From assembly GCF_000426705.1 (NCBI RefSeq), contig NZ_AUFW01000019.1, forward strand, positions 1-64,000: 64,000 nt of DNA, in the 5' to 3' direction. The notes under the pieces were generated by a model, which was given only the letters and a program-made list of their open reading frames with translations, was not told the DNA's origin and did no database searches. The translations under genes and the position numbers were made by a program. This DNA comes from Spirochaeta cellobiosiphila DSM 17781 (GTDB lineage: Bacteria; Spirochaetota; Spirochaetia; DSM-17781). Positions 34,800-44,009 of the stretch are shown piece after piece (the first letter of the stretch is position 1; every line of letters starts with the position of its first letter).

Positions 34800-35717
34800 A
34801 TGAAAGTTTCAATTATAGGAATGGGCAATGTGGGGTCTACTCTAGCGTATACTCTTATGTTAAAAGGATTAGCTTCAGAACTAATTTTGGTAAATAGAAC
34901 AAAATCAAAAGCCCAAGGAGATGCTTATGATTTGATTCATGCTCAATCCTTCACTGATACTATTATCCCTATTAAAGCTGGTGATATAGAAGATACGATA
35001 GGTTCTGATGTCATTGTGTTAACCCATTCTGTACCTTATCAAGAAAGCTTTAAGAATAGAATGGATTTACTTCCTGGAAATATGCAATTATTTGCTGATA
35101 CGGTTCCAGAATTAGCAAGGCTAAGCCCCAATGGAATTTTTCTTGTAGTAACAAACCCTGTGGATGTTCTTACTTATGGAGTCTACAAACTGAGTGGTTT
35201 TGCACCATCAAAGGTATTAGGAATAGGAACCCTTATTGATAGTGCAAGATTTCGTTCAGAATTATCCCAGAGAATGGGAATAGCACCTGACGATATTAGG
35301 GCTTACATTTTTGGGGAACATGGTGATTCCCAATTTCCAGCAACTTCTCTAGCTAGCGCTGGAGGAGAAAGAATTAATGATGAAGAGCTTTGTAAAGAAT
35401 TGCTAGAAGAGTCTGTAATACTTGGTCATAAAATTATGAAAGCGAAAGGTTATACCAATTATGCTATTGCGATGGCAACTTCTCTAGTTGTAGAAGTTAT
35501 CTATAGAAATAGTCATAGAACAATGCCTATTGCCACCTACATTGATGACTATCTGGGAATTAAGGACAATTGCTTTAGCATACCTGTTGTTGTAGGCAGA
35601 GAGGGAATTTTACGAATTCAGAAACCCAATCTATCTGATGAAGAAGTTAATAAATTCCAACATTCTGCTTCGATTATTCAACAAGGTATTGATAAAATCA
35701 AGCACTATTGGGAATAA
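34800..35717 (+). CDS. Lactate/malate dehydrogenase family protein, substrate uncertain
   Basis: A 305-residue NAD(P)-dependent 2-hydroxyacid dehydrogenase. The Rossmann motif is IIGMGNVGSTLAY; the catalytic set is present as Arg87, Asp148 and the GEHGDS His174. Two things are odd. The acidic residue that binds adenine ribose in NAD enzymes is replaced: the strand end reads VNRTKSKA, with Asn-Arg-Thr, which favours NADP(H). The specificity loop reads SVPYQESFKNR rather than GAPQKPGETR of LDH or GVPRKPGMTR of MDH. It is therefore named only to family level. Translation is probably coupled to the TSUP gene. Confidence 0.85.
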   Translation: MKVSIIGMGNVGSTLAYTLMLKGLASELILVNRTKSKAQGDAYDLIHAQSFTDTIIPIKAGDIEDTIGSDVIVLTHSVPYQESFKNRMDLLPGNMQLFADTVPELARLSPNGIFLVVTNPVDVLTYGVYKLSGFAPSKVLGIGTLIDSARFRSELSQRMGIAPDDIRAYIFGEHGDSQFPATSLASAGGERINDEELCKELLEESVILGHKIMKAKGYTNYAIAMATSLVVEVIYRNSHRTMPIATYIDDYLGIKDNCFSIPVVVGREGILRIQKPNLSDEEVNKFQHSASIIQQGIDKIKHYWE

Positions 35718-37207
35718 AGGTTTTCAACCAATTTATCAATAGAATGTTGCAGATTATCCGCCCTTTTATCTAGCAGACTTTCAACGACCTCTGCGATTTC
35801 TTTCATAGTTGAATTATTCTCATCATAAGGTTTAAGGGCTATTTGATTAATAACTCCTGGTTGAGCATAACCTTTACTGCCAGGGGGAGATAGGGAGGAG
35901 ACAAGCTCTCCCAATATCTTACTATTCATTACACCAGTTAGATATAAACCTTCTTTGTAATTATCTGTTCCTATATAGCAATACATAGCCTGATTAGGTA
36001 AATCTTCTTCTACGATTGCAGCTTTTAATTGACGGGCCCCCAGACTTCTCCATACCACTTTATATTTTTTAAATGTATATGGGCCTATACCAAAGAGACA
36101 GTACCAGTTATGAGAGGCAAATCTAGATTTTCTTTTCTTCAAAATATTTTTCTTACTAAGAAGATATTTATATTCTATGGGATATAGTTTTTTTAGGTCC
36201 TCTTCTTTAATGATTTTGCCATCTATATTATAGGGTAAGAGAACATACTTAGTCCCATTTGCTTTATAAGCGCTAAGGTCTCCAGATCTGAGAAGTGGCT
36301 TTATGAGTTTAGATTCAAAAGGCTTGATATCAAAAAAGAAAACGGAATTTGCTCCTAAAGTGTTGATTCCTTGTCTAGGCTCATAAGGATTGGATCCTAG
36401 TAAGTTATAAAATCTTTGCTCAATAAATGTATGATTATTGGTGGTCACAAGATCCTTACTGACCCCTTTTTCCTCAAAACGCAGTGGCCATATGGTTTGT
36501 CTATTTTTCTGACCTATCACGAATACATTCTCTCTGTTTGTATGAACAAAATTTTTACCCCTTGGTAAAGATTTTATTAGTTGCAGACCAATGTCCTTAT
36601 AACTTCTAAATCCAGAGGATGCTCCATTACCAACTACTAAGGATTTTGGAAGGACAACTCCAATCTGGGCCTCGTTCTTCAAATACTTCTTGATAGTGTG
36701 TATATAACAAAGAAGAGCCAAATCTCCTCTACTCGTTCCCAGAAGCATTTTGAAACCTTTGGCATCCGGAAAATACTCAAGCCACAATTTTCTAAAGTGC
36801 TTTTTATCCTCTTCGATTAGATCTACATAGTTTACAAAGGGAGGATTACCGAGATATAGATCACACGCCGGTATAGGGAATTTATCTGTTAACAAGTCTC
36901 CATGAAAAACTTTTAAGTTAGGAACATTTTTTGAATGGGATGAAAGCCATTGATAAAGGGTTTTGTTTTTTTCAATTCCATAAAATTCAATATCTGGATG
37001 TTTTAATGCCAAAGGTAATAAAAAATTACCACATCCAGCTGTAGAATCAATGACCCTATTAATCTTTGAGAAATCAAAATACTGAGTAATTTCATCTACC
37101 ACTGTAAGCGGAGTAAAATATATACCGTGAGATTTTTTGGTTTCTGAATCAATCTTGTCTTCTATACTCCTAAGTACTTCAAAATCGATCACTATATAAG
37201 ACCACAC
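35705..37207 (-). CDS. Adenine-specific DNA methyltransferase (N6, gamma-like layout)
   Basis: A 500-residue protein with methyltransferase motif I as DSTAGCGNFLLPLALKHPD and catalytic motif IV as GNPPFVNY. The opening HGIYFTPLTVVDEI is typical of Eco57I/TaqI-type N6-adenine methylases. The C-terminal half would be the target recognition domain (YIGTDNYKEGLYLTGVMNSK). No restriction nuclease motif is visible, so it is an orphan methylase or a modification unit. It starts at GTG 37207, overlapping mvk by 16 bases; a GTG at 37192 (TAGTG overlap) is an equally good start. It is convergent with the dehydrogenase gene, overlapping by 13 bases. Confidence 0.85.
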   Translation of the reverse strand: MWSYIVIDFEVLRSIEDKIDSETKKSHGIYFTPLTVVDEITQYFDFSKINRVIDSTAGCGNFLLPLALKHPDIEFYGIEKNKTLYQWLSSHSKNVPNLKVFHGDLLTDKFPIPACDLYLGNPPFVNYVDLIEEDKKHFRKLWLEYFPDAKGFKMLLGTSRGDLALLCYIHTIKKYLKNEAQIGVVLPKSLVVGNGASSGFRSYKDIGLQLIKSLPRGKNFVHTNRENVFVIGQKNRQTIWPLRFEEKGVSKDLVTTNNHTFIEQRFYNLLGSNPYEPRQGINTLGANSVFFFDIKPFESKLIKPLLRSGDLSAYKANGTKYVLLPYNIDGKIIKEEDLKKLYPIEYKYLLSKKNILKKRKSRFASHNWYCLFGIGPYTFKKYKVVWRSLGARQLKAAIVEEDLPNQAMYCYIGTDNYKEGLYLTGVMNSKILGELVSSLSPPGSKGYAQPGVINQIALKPYDENNSTMKEIAEVVESLLDKRADNLQHSIDKLVENLYSQ

Positions 37208-38088
37208 GTTACATTTTGTCTTACAAGCTGTTCATAATATTCCTTAGCTTTTTCATGGGTTTCAAAGAGCAAGTAAAAGGCCCCACCACCTCCTGCTCCT
37301 GATAATTTACCAGCTACAGCACCTTTTTTAATACCTTCCTGTATTAACTTATCTTGTTGATGGTTTCCTAAGTTAAGTTTTTTTAGAAGGATGTGGGCTG
37401 TATTAATCAACCTAGCCCAGGAATCGATAGAAGCTAAAGACCTTGCCAACTGAATAGCCTCTTCTGTAATGAAACCAAGCTCTTTTATTATGGAAGAGCC
37501 CTCAGGCCTATCACATTGTTCTATTACTGAATAAACTAATTCCTTTGTATTACTTGTTCTTTCTACTGAACCATACACTATTGGATAATTAATATCTTTT
37601 AACTCTTCATAGTAACTGTTGTCTTGAATAAAGGGCACGACTCTCTTTACCCCTGGACTAAGAGAAAGGGCAGTGTCAATTCCTGAAGGTTTACCATGGT
37701 AATGTTTTTCAATCTGATGCGACAGTGACCAAATATCTGCCAGTTTATTTGGTAGTTTAAAGAAATCAACCATACATTTTGCAATCGCAACGGATAAGGC
37801 ACTTGAAGAACCAAATCCACTACTTATAGGGACATCACTTATCACATCCAGAGATCCCCCCCAGTTCTTTAACTCTGGGAAAAAACTTTCAATATAACTT
37901 TTCAAGTGATTAAACTCATGGCGATAAGTATAGGCTTCACCAGATAAAACCCAAGGCTCCTTGTGTTTAGGAATCCATTTTATCTTCACTTTTTCAGGAA
38001 GAGCCATACCTAAAGCTGGATATCCTTGTACGGCTGAGTGTTCTCCAAAAAGTAAAAGCTTACCCCAACCAACTCTCTCTAATTCCAT
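37192..38088 (-). CDS. mvk: Mevalonate kinase
   Basis: A 298-residue GHMP kinase that phosphorylates mevalonate. The N-terminal GKLLLFGEHSAVQGYPALGM contains the mevalonate kinase HSAVxGxPA motif; the ATP loop is PISSGFGSSSALSVAIAK, and the third motif is KLSGAGGGGAFYLLF. It overlaps the upstream phosphomevalonate kinase gene by 10 bases and is the last pathway gene of the operon. From memory Borrelia also places this gene last. Confidence 0.9.
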   Translation of the reverse strand: MELERVGWGKLLLFGEHSAVQGYPALGMALPEKVKIKWIPKHKEPWVLSGEAYTYRHEFNHLKSYIESFFPELKNWGGSLDVISDVPISSGFGSSSALSVAIAKCMVDFFKLPNKLADIWSLSHQIEKHYHGKPSGIDTALSLSPGVKRVVPFIQDNSYYEELKDINYPIVYGSVERTSNTKELVYSVIEQCDRPEGSSIIKELGFITEEAIQLARSLASIDSWARLINTAHILLKKLNLGNHQQDKLIQEGIKKGAVAGKLSGAGGGGAFYLLFETHEKAKEYYEQLVRQNVTCGLI

Positions 38089-38972
38089 ACAGCCCCCGAA
38101 GGACTTAGACTTAAAAGTTGATTCAATACAATTTCGGGGAAATACAAGGCTAACTCATTTCCCGCACCTAAACATTTTGACCACCCCTTTTCCATGGGAG
38201 AAAATTCGGCAGGGACACCAATCTTTTCTCCTAATGCAACAGCAAGCTGTTTATATTCTTCTAAAATACTTACCCATTTGGGAGATGCAATATTTTCTAT
38301 CATTAGTGATACTAATCTTTGATTCTGTTCAAAGAAAGTCTCAATATATTGAGAATCCTTTTTTTGCAATTCACAAAAAAGCCTCATAGAAGATACAGTT
38401 CGTACAGGATTAGAGCCATTTAGAATCTGACACGGTGGCCAATAATAGGATTCTATGGGATGAAAAGAAGGAATTATTCCCCCTTGAAATGATCCAAGGC
38501 CTCCATATAAAGAAGCAGCTATATCATAACCTGAGCCTGTTCCTCCCTGAAAAATCCTATGTCCTTGCAATGCTAAGCTAAAAATATCATCGTAACCTAA
38601 TTGGCCTGATTTTAATAAATCTTTTAAAACATAAATAGAAACAAGTACAGCGACAACAGCACTGGATCCATAACCTTTTTTTCGACCATCAGGAAAAGAA
38701 AAATCATTTGTGTCTATAAGGACTGCTTCAGAGGCTAGATTGACATTATAAATAGTCTGAGCTTTCTCATATATAATGGTGAAAAGAGATTCTGATTCAC
38801 CCTTCCAGTTCACGGCTTTACCATTGAACTTACTGATAAGTTGAAAATGATCACTCGCTGATGATACAAGAGTTCCATATGTAGGAACTGCTGCTACCAG
38901 ACCATATCCACCGCCCAAGGTAACGGCATATTCCCCTGCAATTAGTATATTTCCCGGAACTTTTATATTCAT
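38079..38972 (-). CDS. Phosphomevalonate kinase
   Basis: A 297-residue GHMP kinase with VPGNILIAGEYAVTLGGGYG at the start, GYGSSAVVAVLVSIY as ATP loop, and FQGGTGSGYDIAASLYGGLG in the centre, the pattern of eukaryotic-type phosphomevalonate kinases. It makes diphosphomevalonate. The end MEKGWSKCLGAGNELALYFP is atypical and may replace the usual third motif. Start and mvaD stop overlap as TAATG. The position between mvaD and mvk agrees with the spirochaetal operon. Confidence 0.85.
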   Translation of the reverse strand: MNIKVPGNILIAGEYAVTLGGGYGLVAAVPTYGTLVSSASDHFQLISKFNGKAVNWKGESESLFTIIYEKAQTIYNVNLASEAVLIDTNDFSFPDGRKKGYGSSAVVAVLVSIYVLKDLLKSGQLGYDDIFSLALQGHRIFQGGTGSGYDIAASLYGGLGSFQGGIIPSFHPIESYYWPPCQILNGSNPVRTVSSMRLFCELQKKDSQYIETFFEQNQRLVSLMIENIASPKWVSILEEYKQLAVALGEKIGVPAEFSPMEKGWSKCLGAGNELALYFPEIVLNQLLSLSPSGAVWN

Positions 38973-39910
38973 TAGATGAGATGTGCTCCCAGTCCTGGTT
39001 TAGTTTTAAATGTATTAAGCTCGGGATATTTATTATTTATAGCTCCCAGGATTCGATCTTCATCCTTTTCTTCAAAAAATAGCTTTACCTGGGGACCAGC
39101 ATCCATAGTTTCCCATACGCATATTCCTTCGTCTCGTAATTTCTGTACAAAATGAATGATATCTAAAGTCTGTGGTGACCAGAAGATAAAAGGAGGATTG
39201 GCTGTAAACATGGTGGAAAACATTCTTAAATAAGACTGTCGAATATAAGGACCTAAAATAGCTAAATCTCTCTTAGCTATACCTTCAACAGAAGGTTTAA
39301 TTATACTCCGTGACGATTCTAACCATTCATTGTAAAAAGGACTTGTTTCTTTGCTTAAAGTCATACCACTTCTACTAGATATTGATTTCTTGCCCTTTTG
39401 TGTTTGAATTAACAAAACGCGTAGCTCTGGCCAATGCTGTTTGTTATAAATACATTCAGCATGTGTCGAACCTTCAGACCATATGGTAAAACCTTCAAAT
39501 AGTGCACGACAGGCAGAACCAGAACCAATACGAGCCAAAGAACTTAATTCCTCTCTAGGTAGATTCAATCCCAATAAATTATCCAGTGCTACTGTAAGCG
39601 CCGCAAATCCTGAGGAAGAGCTAGCTAAGCCAGCTGCTGTGGGAAAATTATTAGTTGATTTTATATTAAATCCATTTTGATAGTCACCTAATTGACGGAA
39701 TTGATCCAAATAAGGTTTATAATAGGCAGGATCCTGCTCTTCATCATTAATAACTATCTTATCAACCCTTGCTGTTTCAACTGTAGTGGTCGTATCAATC
39801 CCATCTAAGGTTAAGGCCAAACTAGTTGTATCTGGAAGGTTAAGTATGGGATCTTTTTTACCCCAATATTTTATCAATGCCAGACTAGGATGAGCTATGG
39901 CAGTTGTCAT
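38972..39910 (-). CDS. mvaD: Diphosphomevalonate decarboxylase
   Basis: A 312-residue GHMP-fold enzyme that converts diphosphomevalonate to IPP with ATP hydrolysis. Key motifs: HPSLALIKYWGKKD at the N-terminus, NFPTAAGLASSSSGFAALT as phosphate loop, and the SGSACRALFEGF segment. WETMDAGPQVKLFFEE near the C-terminus holds the catalytic Asp. It overlaps the HMG-CoA reductase gene by four bases. Confidence 0.95.
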   Translation of the reverse strand: MTTAIAHPSLALIKYWGKKDPILNLPDTTSLALTLDGIDTTTTVETARVDKIVINDEEQDPAYYKPYLDQFRQLGDYQNGFNIKSTNNFPTAAGLASSSSGFAALTVALDNLLGLNLPREELSSLARIGSGSACRALFEGFTIWSEGSTHAECIYNKQHWPELRVLLIQTQKGKKSISSRSGMTLSKETSPFYNEWLESSRSIIKPSVEGIAKRDLAILGPYIRQSYLRMFSTMFTANPPFIFWSPQTLDIIHFVQKLRDEGICVWETMDAGPQVKLFFEEKDEDRILGAINNKYPELNTFKTKPGLGAHLI

Positions 39911-41064
39911 GATTTTCCTTCCTTTTTTTTATGCAGGTTCATGTGACCTTTCTGTATACCTTCTGATACCAATGCAAAGAGCGCTGCAAAGTTTTGAGAC
40001 AGACCTAAAGAAGCTGCGATTGTTCCTAATTCATTTGCATTAGGATTACCTAATATTTGATGCACAATTTTGCTAATAGGATGATAAGAAATACTACCAC
40101 CAACAGTCCCCAACATTACAGGCAGATCTATGGATCCTATAAGATTATTATCTTCAATTCTATATTGTGATAAAGCTTTATATTGTCCTGAACAAGCGGC
40201 ATAACTATGTATAGAGGCTTCCACTGCACGTGTATCATTACCCGTCGCTAAAGCTAAAGCAGACACTCCATTCATAATACCTTTATTATGAGTTACAGCT
40301 CTATTAAAATCCTCTTGTGCTATTATTGAGGCTCTTACTATTCGCTTTGCTACCTCATGCCCCGAATAATTGCCCTTTTTTAGAACATCTACAGGTATAG
40401 TGAATTGAGCATGAGCCTGCCTTTGTATGCCACTATTGCTTAATATTGTCATTATGACAGGGACAGCATATTGTTCCTCAATCCAGGGAACCATAGACTC
40501 CCCAATGGTGTTTAACAAATTGGCCCCCATAGCATCGCATACATCAATATACAGTTCCAGTTTGTAACATAGACTTTCTTTTAAATAATCTATGCTAATT
40601 CGATGAAGCCCCCCTCCACGTTTTATCATTGATTGAAGTTGTGGATATAAATACTGCTTGATCTCTTCGATTCGCTCTGGAATCTTTTCAACATCTGTTT
40701 GAGTCGTATCAATAAAAACTTGTTGAATCATTATTGATTTGTCTGTACTGGCTGTAAAGCCTCCCTTTCTGGATATAATCTGGGAGGCATAGTTTGCTGC
40801 AGCTATGACAGAGGGTTCCTCTGTCACTAAAGGAATGGTATAACTCTTATCATTAATAAGCATATTTGTGACAATACCCAAAGGTATTGGCATAGTACCA
40901 ATAGCATTCTCTATCATTTGATCTGATAGTAAGAGTTGCTGATTATCATCATTTAAGGTGAGAAAGTTATCTTCTGATATATTCCATAATTCACATATTA
41001 ATTGTCTGCGGACATGGGGATCTTTCTTCCGAAAACCCATAGGGAGACGGGGACCATTATTCAT
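39907..41064 (-). CDS. mvaA: Hydroxymethylglutaryl-CoA reductase (class II-like)
   Basis: A 385-residue HMG-CoA reductase of the bacterial class II type. Visible motifs are EEPSVIAAANYASQII (catalytic Glu region), DAMGANLLNTIGESMVPWIE, KGIMNGVSALALATGNDTRA and LGTVGGSISYHP. Direction is mevalonate formation in this operon. The ATG at 41064 is chosen rather than an upstream TTG (41085), as it leaves a two-base gap to the isomerase stop and GGAAGGA lies upstream. It is a little shorter than the well-known Pseudomonas enzyme. Confidence 0.92.
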   Translation of the reverse strand: MNNGPRLPMGFRKKDPHVRRQLICELWNISEDNFLTLNDDNQQLLLSDQMIENAIGTMPIPLGIVTNMLINDKSYTIPLVTEEPSVIAAANYASQIISRKGGFTASTDKSIMIQQVFIDTTQTDVEKIPERIEEIKQYLYPQLQSMIKRGGGLHRISIDYLKESLCYKLELYIDVCDAMGANLLNTIGESMVPWIEEQYAVPVIMTILSNSGIQRQAHAQFTIPVDVLKKGNYSGHEVAKRIVRASIIAQEDFNRAVTHNKGIMNGVSALALATGNDTRAVEASIHSYAACSGQYKALSQYRIEDNNLIGSIDLPVMLGTVGGSISYHPISKIVHQILGNPNANELGTIAASLGLSQNFAALFALVSEGIQKGHMNLHKKKEGKS

Positions 41065-41066
41065 TA

Positions 41067-42128
41067 TTAAATCTTGTCCTTCCAATCCTTTATTTGTTCT
41101 TGTATGTGATGGGATACCAATAGATGATCTCTTGATAAGTCTTTAAAGTGACTAACACCTGTTAATAAGCAAACAGATTCTAAGACTTTCTTACATTGAT
41201 CTATGATTGTAAGAACACCATCAGCTCCATCAGCCTTGACCGCACGAATGAAAGGTAAAGCCATACCAACGGCATCAGCACCTAAGGCTAATGATTTAGC
41301 AATGTCCATGGCATTACGTATACCACCTGAGGCAAGAACCCCAGAGACCTGGTCATTTAATGCATAGAGAATATGTGCTGTTTTTAATCCCCAATTCTTA
41401 AACTCTAACGCAGCATTTTTATAGAGATCGTTTCCTCTAAAGGCTTCCACAGAGGCCCAATTAGTACCACCCGCCCCTGCTACATTTACATAAGTGGCTC
41501 CTAATTCCTTAAGATCCCGTACTTCTCTAGGACCAATTCCCATCCCTGTTTCTTTTACCATAACAGGAACCGGGCTTTGGTTCATAAATCGTCCAAGGCT
41601 TTCACGTATTCCTTCAAAATTCCTATCACCATCAATTTGAAATATTTCCTGTGCAGGATTGAGGTGAATAGCTAGTCCTTGTACTTCTAGGCGTTTAAGC
41701 ATTTCAATTATTCGGGAATGATCAAAATCTCGAATTTGGACAAAACCAAGATTAGCAAATACAGGAACATCCCTAGCAATCTTCTTTAAATGAAAATGTG
41801 GAAATACTGACTCTTCTTCAAAAAGAATACGTATAGATCCCATACCTACAGGTATTCCCGCTTGATTGGCCGCTCTGGCTAATTCTTTGTTTGCTTTAAA
41901 CCCCTCTGCACTACCACCAGTCATGGAAGAAATGAATAAAGGAAGTTTTATATCCTGTCCAAATAAATGGGTACTTAGGTCAATACTATTAGCATCTATT
42001 TCAGGTAAGGATCGATGAATAAATCCAAAATCATCAAAACCTGCTGATTCCCCTTCTATAGGGAGATTAGGATCTAGACAAATCTCAAGATGTTTTTTTT
42101 TCCGTTCCTCTATAGAAGAATTACTCAT
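41067..42128 (-). CDS. fni: Isopentenyl-diphosphate delta-isomerase, type 2
   Basis: A 353-residue FMN-dependent isomerase interchanging IPP and DMAPP. It begins SSIEERKKKHLEICL, then FISSMTGGS, and has GSIRILFEE, NLGFVQIRDF, AIHLNPAQEIFQIDGDRNFE and VASGGIRNAMDIAKSLALGA (phosphate binding). The ATG at 42128 overlaps the HMG-CoA synthase stop as ATGAGTAA; longer upstream starts exist but lie deep in the previous gene. Typical length for the type 2 family. Confidence 0.95.
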   Translation of the reverse strand: MSNSSIEERKKKHLEICLDPNLPIEGESAGFDDFGFIHRSLPEIDANSIDLSTHLFGQDIKLPLFISSMTGGSAEGFKANKELARAANQAGIPVGMGSIRILFEEESVFPHFHLKKIARDVPVFANLGFVQIRDFDHSRIIEMLKRLEVQGLAIHLNPAQEIFQIDGDRNFEGIRESLGRFMNQSPVPVMVKETGMGIGPREVRDLKELGATYVNVAGAGGTNWASVEAFRGNDLYKNAALEFKNWGLKTAHILYALNDQVSGVLASGGIRNAMDIAKSLALGADAVGMALPFIRAVKADGADGVLTIIDQCKKVLESVCLLTGVSHFKDLSRDHLLVSHHIQEQIKDWKDKI

Positions 42129-43386
42129 ATATTCTAAATCCATCTTCCCTGATATATGAAAGATAAATTTCTGATTCATCTTTCTCTATGACTTTACTAT
42201 CACGTTTAGTTTTAAAATCTTCAGGGCTGGAATATCCGTTTATCCAGTCTTCATATTCAGTGAAGTCAACATCATTTACATCATTCAATAATTGGTCTAG
42301 ATCCCAGTTTTTGATAACTTTAATAGCATTGGAAGCAACAGTTGCTTCAATAATAATCATGGTGTTACCAGAACCATAAGAGGCCATCAAAAGTTTCTTT
42401 CCAATGAGATCATCACCATATTTATTGTACATGGCTCTTAATTGAAAGGCCAAGGATATATAAGTACTAGCAGTATAGGTATTACCTATATATTTAATGG
42501 GCTCTATGGAATCCAGGAAGCAACGTTCATTAAGAAATAAATCTAACTCTTCTTTATGCAAATTTAAATTCCGACTTATTAACTTGCGAAGAGCATTATA
42601 AGGCATCTTGTAGAAGGGTACATGTAAGACAAACATATCTGCTTCTTTCAGTAAGTTTTGTACACTGGCCCCTTTTCTTTGAGCATGATCATTGATGGCC
42701 TCTTCCAAAGCATTATCATAACATTCCATAGAATATCGACCTTGCACTCTTGCAATCACAGATCCATTTGGACGAAAGAAATCATCAACATCCTGACTGG
42801 AGAAGCCTAAAGTTTCCAAGTTTAATTCTAATAAATCAGGATTATTTTCAACCAATAAAGCGGCAGCACCTGAGCCCTGAGTAATTTCAGCGGTTGAGAA
42901 GGTCTCATATCTAGCCACATCAGCACAAGTCACTATACCTAAATCATCAATATGACCAGAAGCTATCAGTGAAGCTACAGAAATAAGTCCTGCAGTACCA
43001 CCAGCACAAGCATGTTGAACTTGAAATGTAGTTTGTCTTTTATTAATAGGATAGCCTTTTCTTTCAAGTGCTCCATTTACATAAGCCGATACAGGCTTTG
43101 CTTGATCAACAGTTGATTCTGTTCCAACAACGTGATAACGCTGTTTACTCCATTTATCATCTTTATTGTTCATTAAACAACGGACAGCTTGAGCTGCAAT
43201 AGTAACGGTGTCCTGCTGTAGATTAGGAAATCTAATATACTTTTGTCCTGTTGATTGGATAGCGGCTCTTAATCGACGCTCAAGTTTAGGCTCAACTTTT
43301 GATCTATATTCTTTCACTTTTTCAAGACTAATACGATTTTGTGGGATATAGATGCCAATATCACTAATTCCAACAGTAGGCTTCAT
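42121..43386 (-). CDS. mvaS: Hydroxymethylglutaryl-CoA synthase
   Basis: A 421-residue thiolase-fold enzyme condensing acetyl-CoA and acetoacetyl-CoA. Opening VGISDIGIYIPQNRISLEKV, catalytic Cys127 in QVQHACAGGTAGL, His region FVLHVPFYKMPYNALRKL and the C-terminal LLMASYGSGNTMIIIEAT are all as in the family. First gene of the operon; GAGGAG is a good ribosome binding site. The 240-base leader on its left is AT-rich with several TATAAT-like boxes, and no attenuator was seen. Confidence 0.95.
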   Translation of the reverse strand: MKPTVGISDIGIYIPQNRISLEKVKEYRSKVEPKLERRLRAAIQSTGQKYIRFPNLQQDTVTIAAQAVRCLMNNKDDKWSKQRYHVVGTESTVDQAKPVSAYVNGALERKGYPINKRQTTFQVQHACAGGTAGLISVASLIASGHIDDLGIVTCADVARYETFSTAEITQGSGAAALLVENNPDLLELNLETLGFSSQDVDDFFRPNGSVIARVQGRYSMECYDNALEEAINDHAQRKGASVQNLLKEADMFVLHVPFYKMPYNALRKLISRNLNLHKEELDLFLNERCFLDSIEPIKYIGNTYTASTYISLAFQLRAMYNKYGDDLIGKKLLMASYGSGNTMIIIEATVASNAIKVIKNWDLDQLLNDVNDVDFTEYEDWINGYSSPEDFKTKRDSKVIEKDESEIYLSYIREDGFRIYE

Positions 43387-43593
43387 TCACTGCTCCTCGA
43401 TGCACTTATTATATTAATATAACTGATATGTTTCTCTTAGACCACCAATTATCACGCTTTGTCATATTTATGCCTTAATTAGATATTAAAATAATCTATC
43501 TCTCAAAATCAAAGCGTTGATACTATAAATGAAATAATCGTTAAATTGCAAGCGAATTACAACTTTGTATGAATAGTACATATATTAATAATC

Positions 43594-43624
43594 AGGAAAA
43601 AAGAAGTGGAGAAAAACTCCACTT
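43594..43624 (-). terminator. Terminator of gcvH
   Basis: AAGTGGAG (43604-43611) and CTCCACTT (43617-43624) form an 8-bp stem with a 5-base loop; on the minus strand it is followed by CTTTTTTCC. It lies about ten bases after the gcvH stop. Confidence 0.85.
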
Positions 43625-43633
43625 TACCCCAAA

Positions 43634-43999
43634 CTAGTCCTGTGTTAAATAGGATTCATATTGAGTATGATCCATTAATTTATCAAACTCAGAAGGATTT
43701 GTTAATGAAACTTTCATAATCCAACCTTCCCCTTCAGCATCTTTATTAACCCACTCAGGAGCATCTTTAAGGTGTTGATTTATTTCAACAACTTTACAAC
43801 TAACAGGGGAATAAACATCACTGGCTGCCTTTATCGATTCTATATAGCAAAGAACCCCATCTTTTTCGACCTCTTTACCTAAAGCGGGAAAATCAATGAA
43901 TGTAATATCACCTAATTCTTCAACATGAAATATACTTATGCCAATATAGGCTAAATCGCCTTCTTTACGAACCCACAGATGATCTTTTGAATAGCGCAT
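43634..43999 (-). CDS. gcvH: Glycine cleavage system H protein (lipoyl carrier)
   Basis: A 121-residue lipoyl domain protein. The sequence YSKDHLWVRKEGDLAYIGIS opens the fold, and CYIESIKAASDVYSPVS carries the lipoylated Lys. The end GEGWIMKVSLTNPSEFDKLM is characteristic. Other glycine cleavage genes (P, T, L) are not in the window, so the protein acts with distant partners or only as a lipoyl relay. It lies 10 bases after the PilZ gene and ends at a terminator. Confidence 0.92.
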   Translation of the reverse strand: MRYSKDHLWVRKEGDLAYIGISIFHVEELGDITFIDFPALGKEVEKDGVLCYIESIKAASDVYSPVSCKVVEINQHLKDAPEWVNKDAEGEGWIMKVSLTNPSEFDKLMDHTQYESYLTQD

Positions 44000-44009
44000 G
44001 TCTGTCTCC

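Noticed and set aside
39907-41085. HMG-CoA reductase start at TTG 41085
   Set aside because: ATG 41064 lies just after the isomerase stop and has a plausible upstream GGAAGGA; the longer form would add seven residues inside the previous gene.
43387-43600. Riboswitch or attenuator before the mevalonate operon
   Set aside because: Only AT-rich leader and the gcvH terminator are visible; no conserved riboswitch core was recognised.
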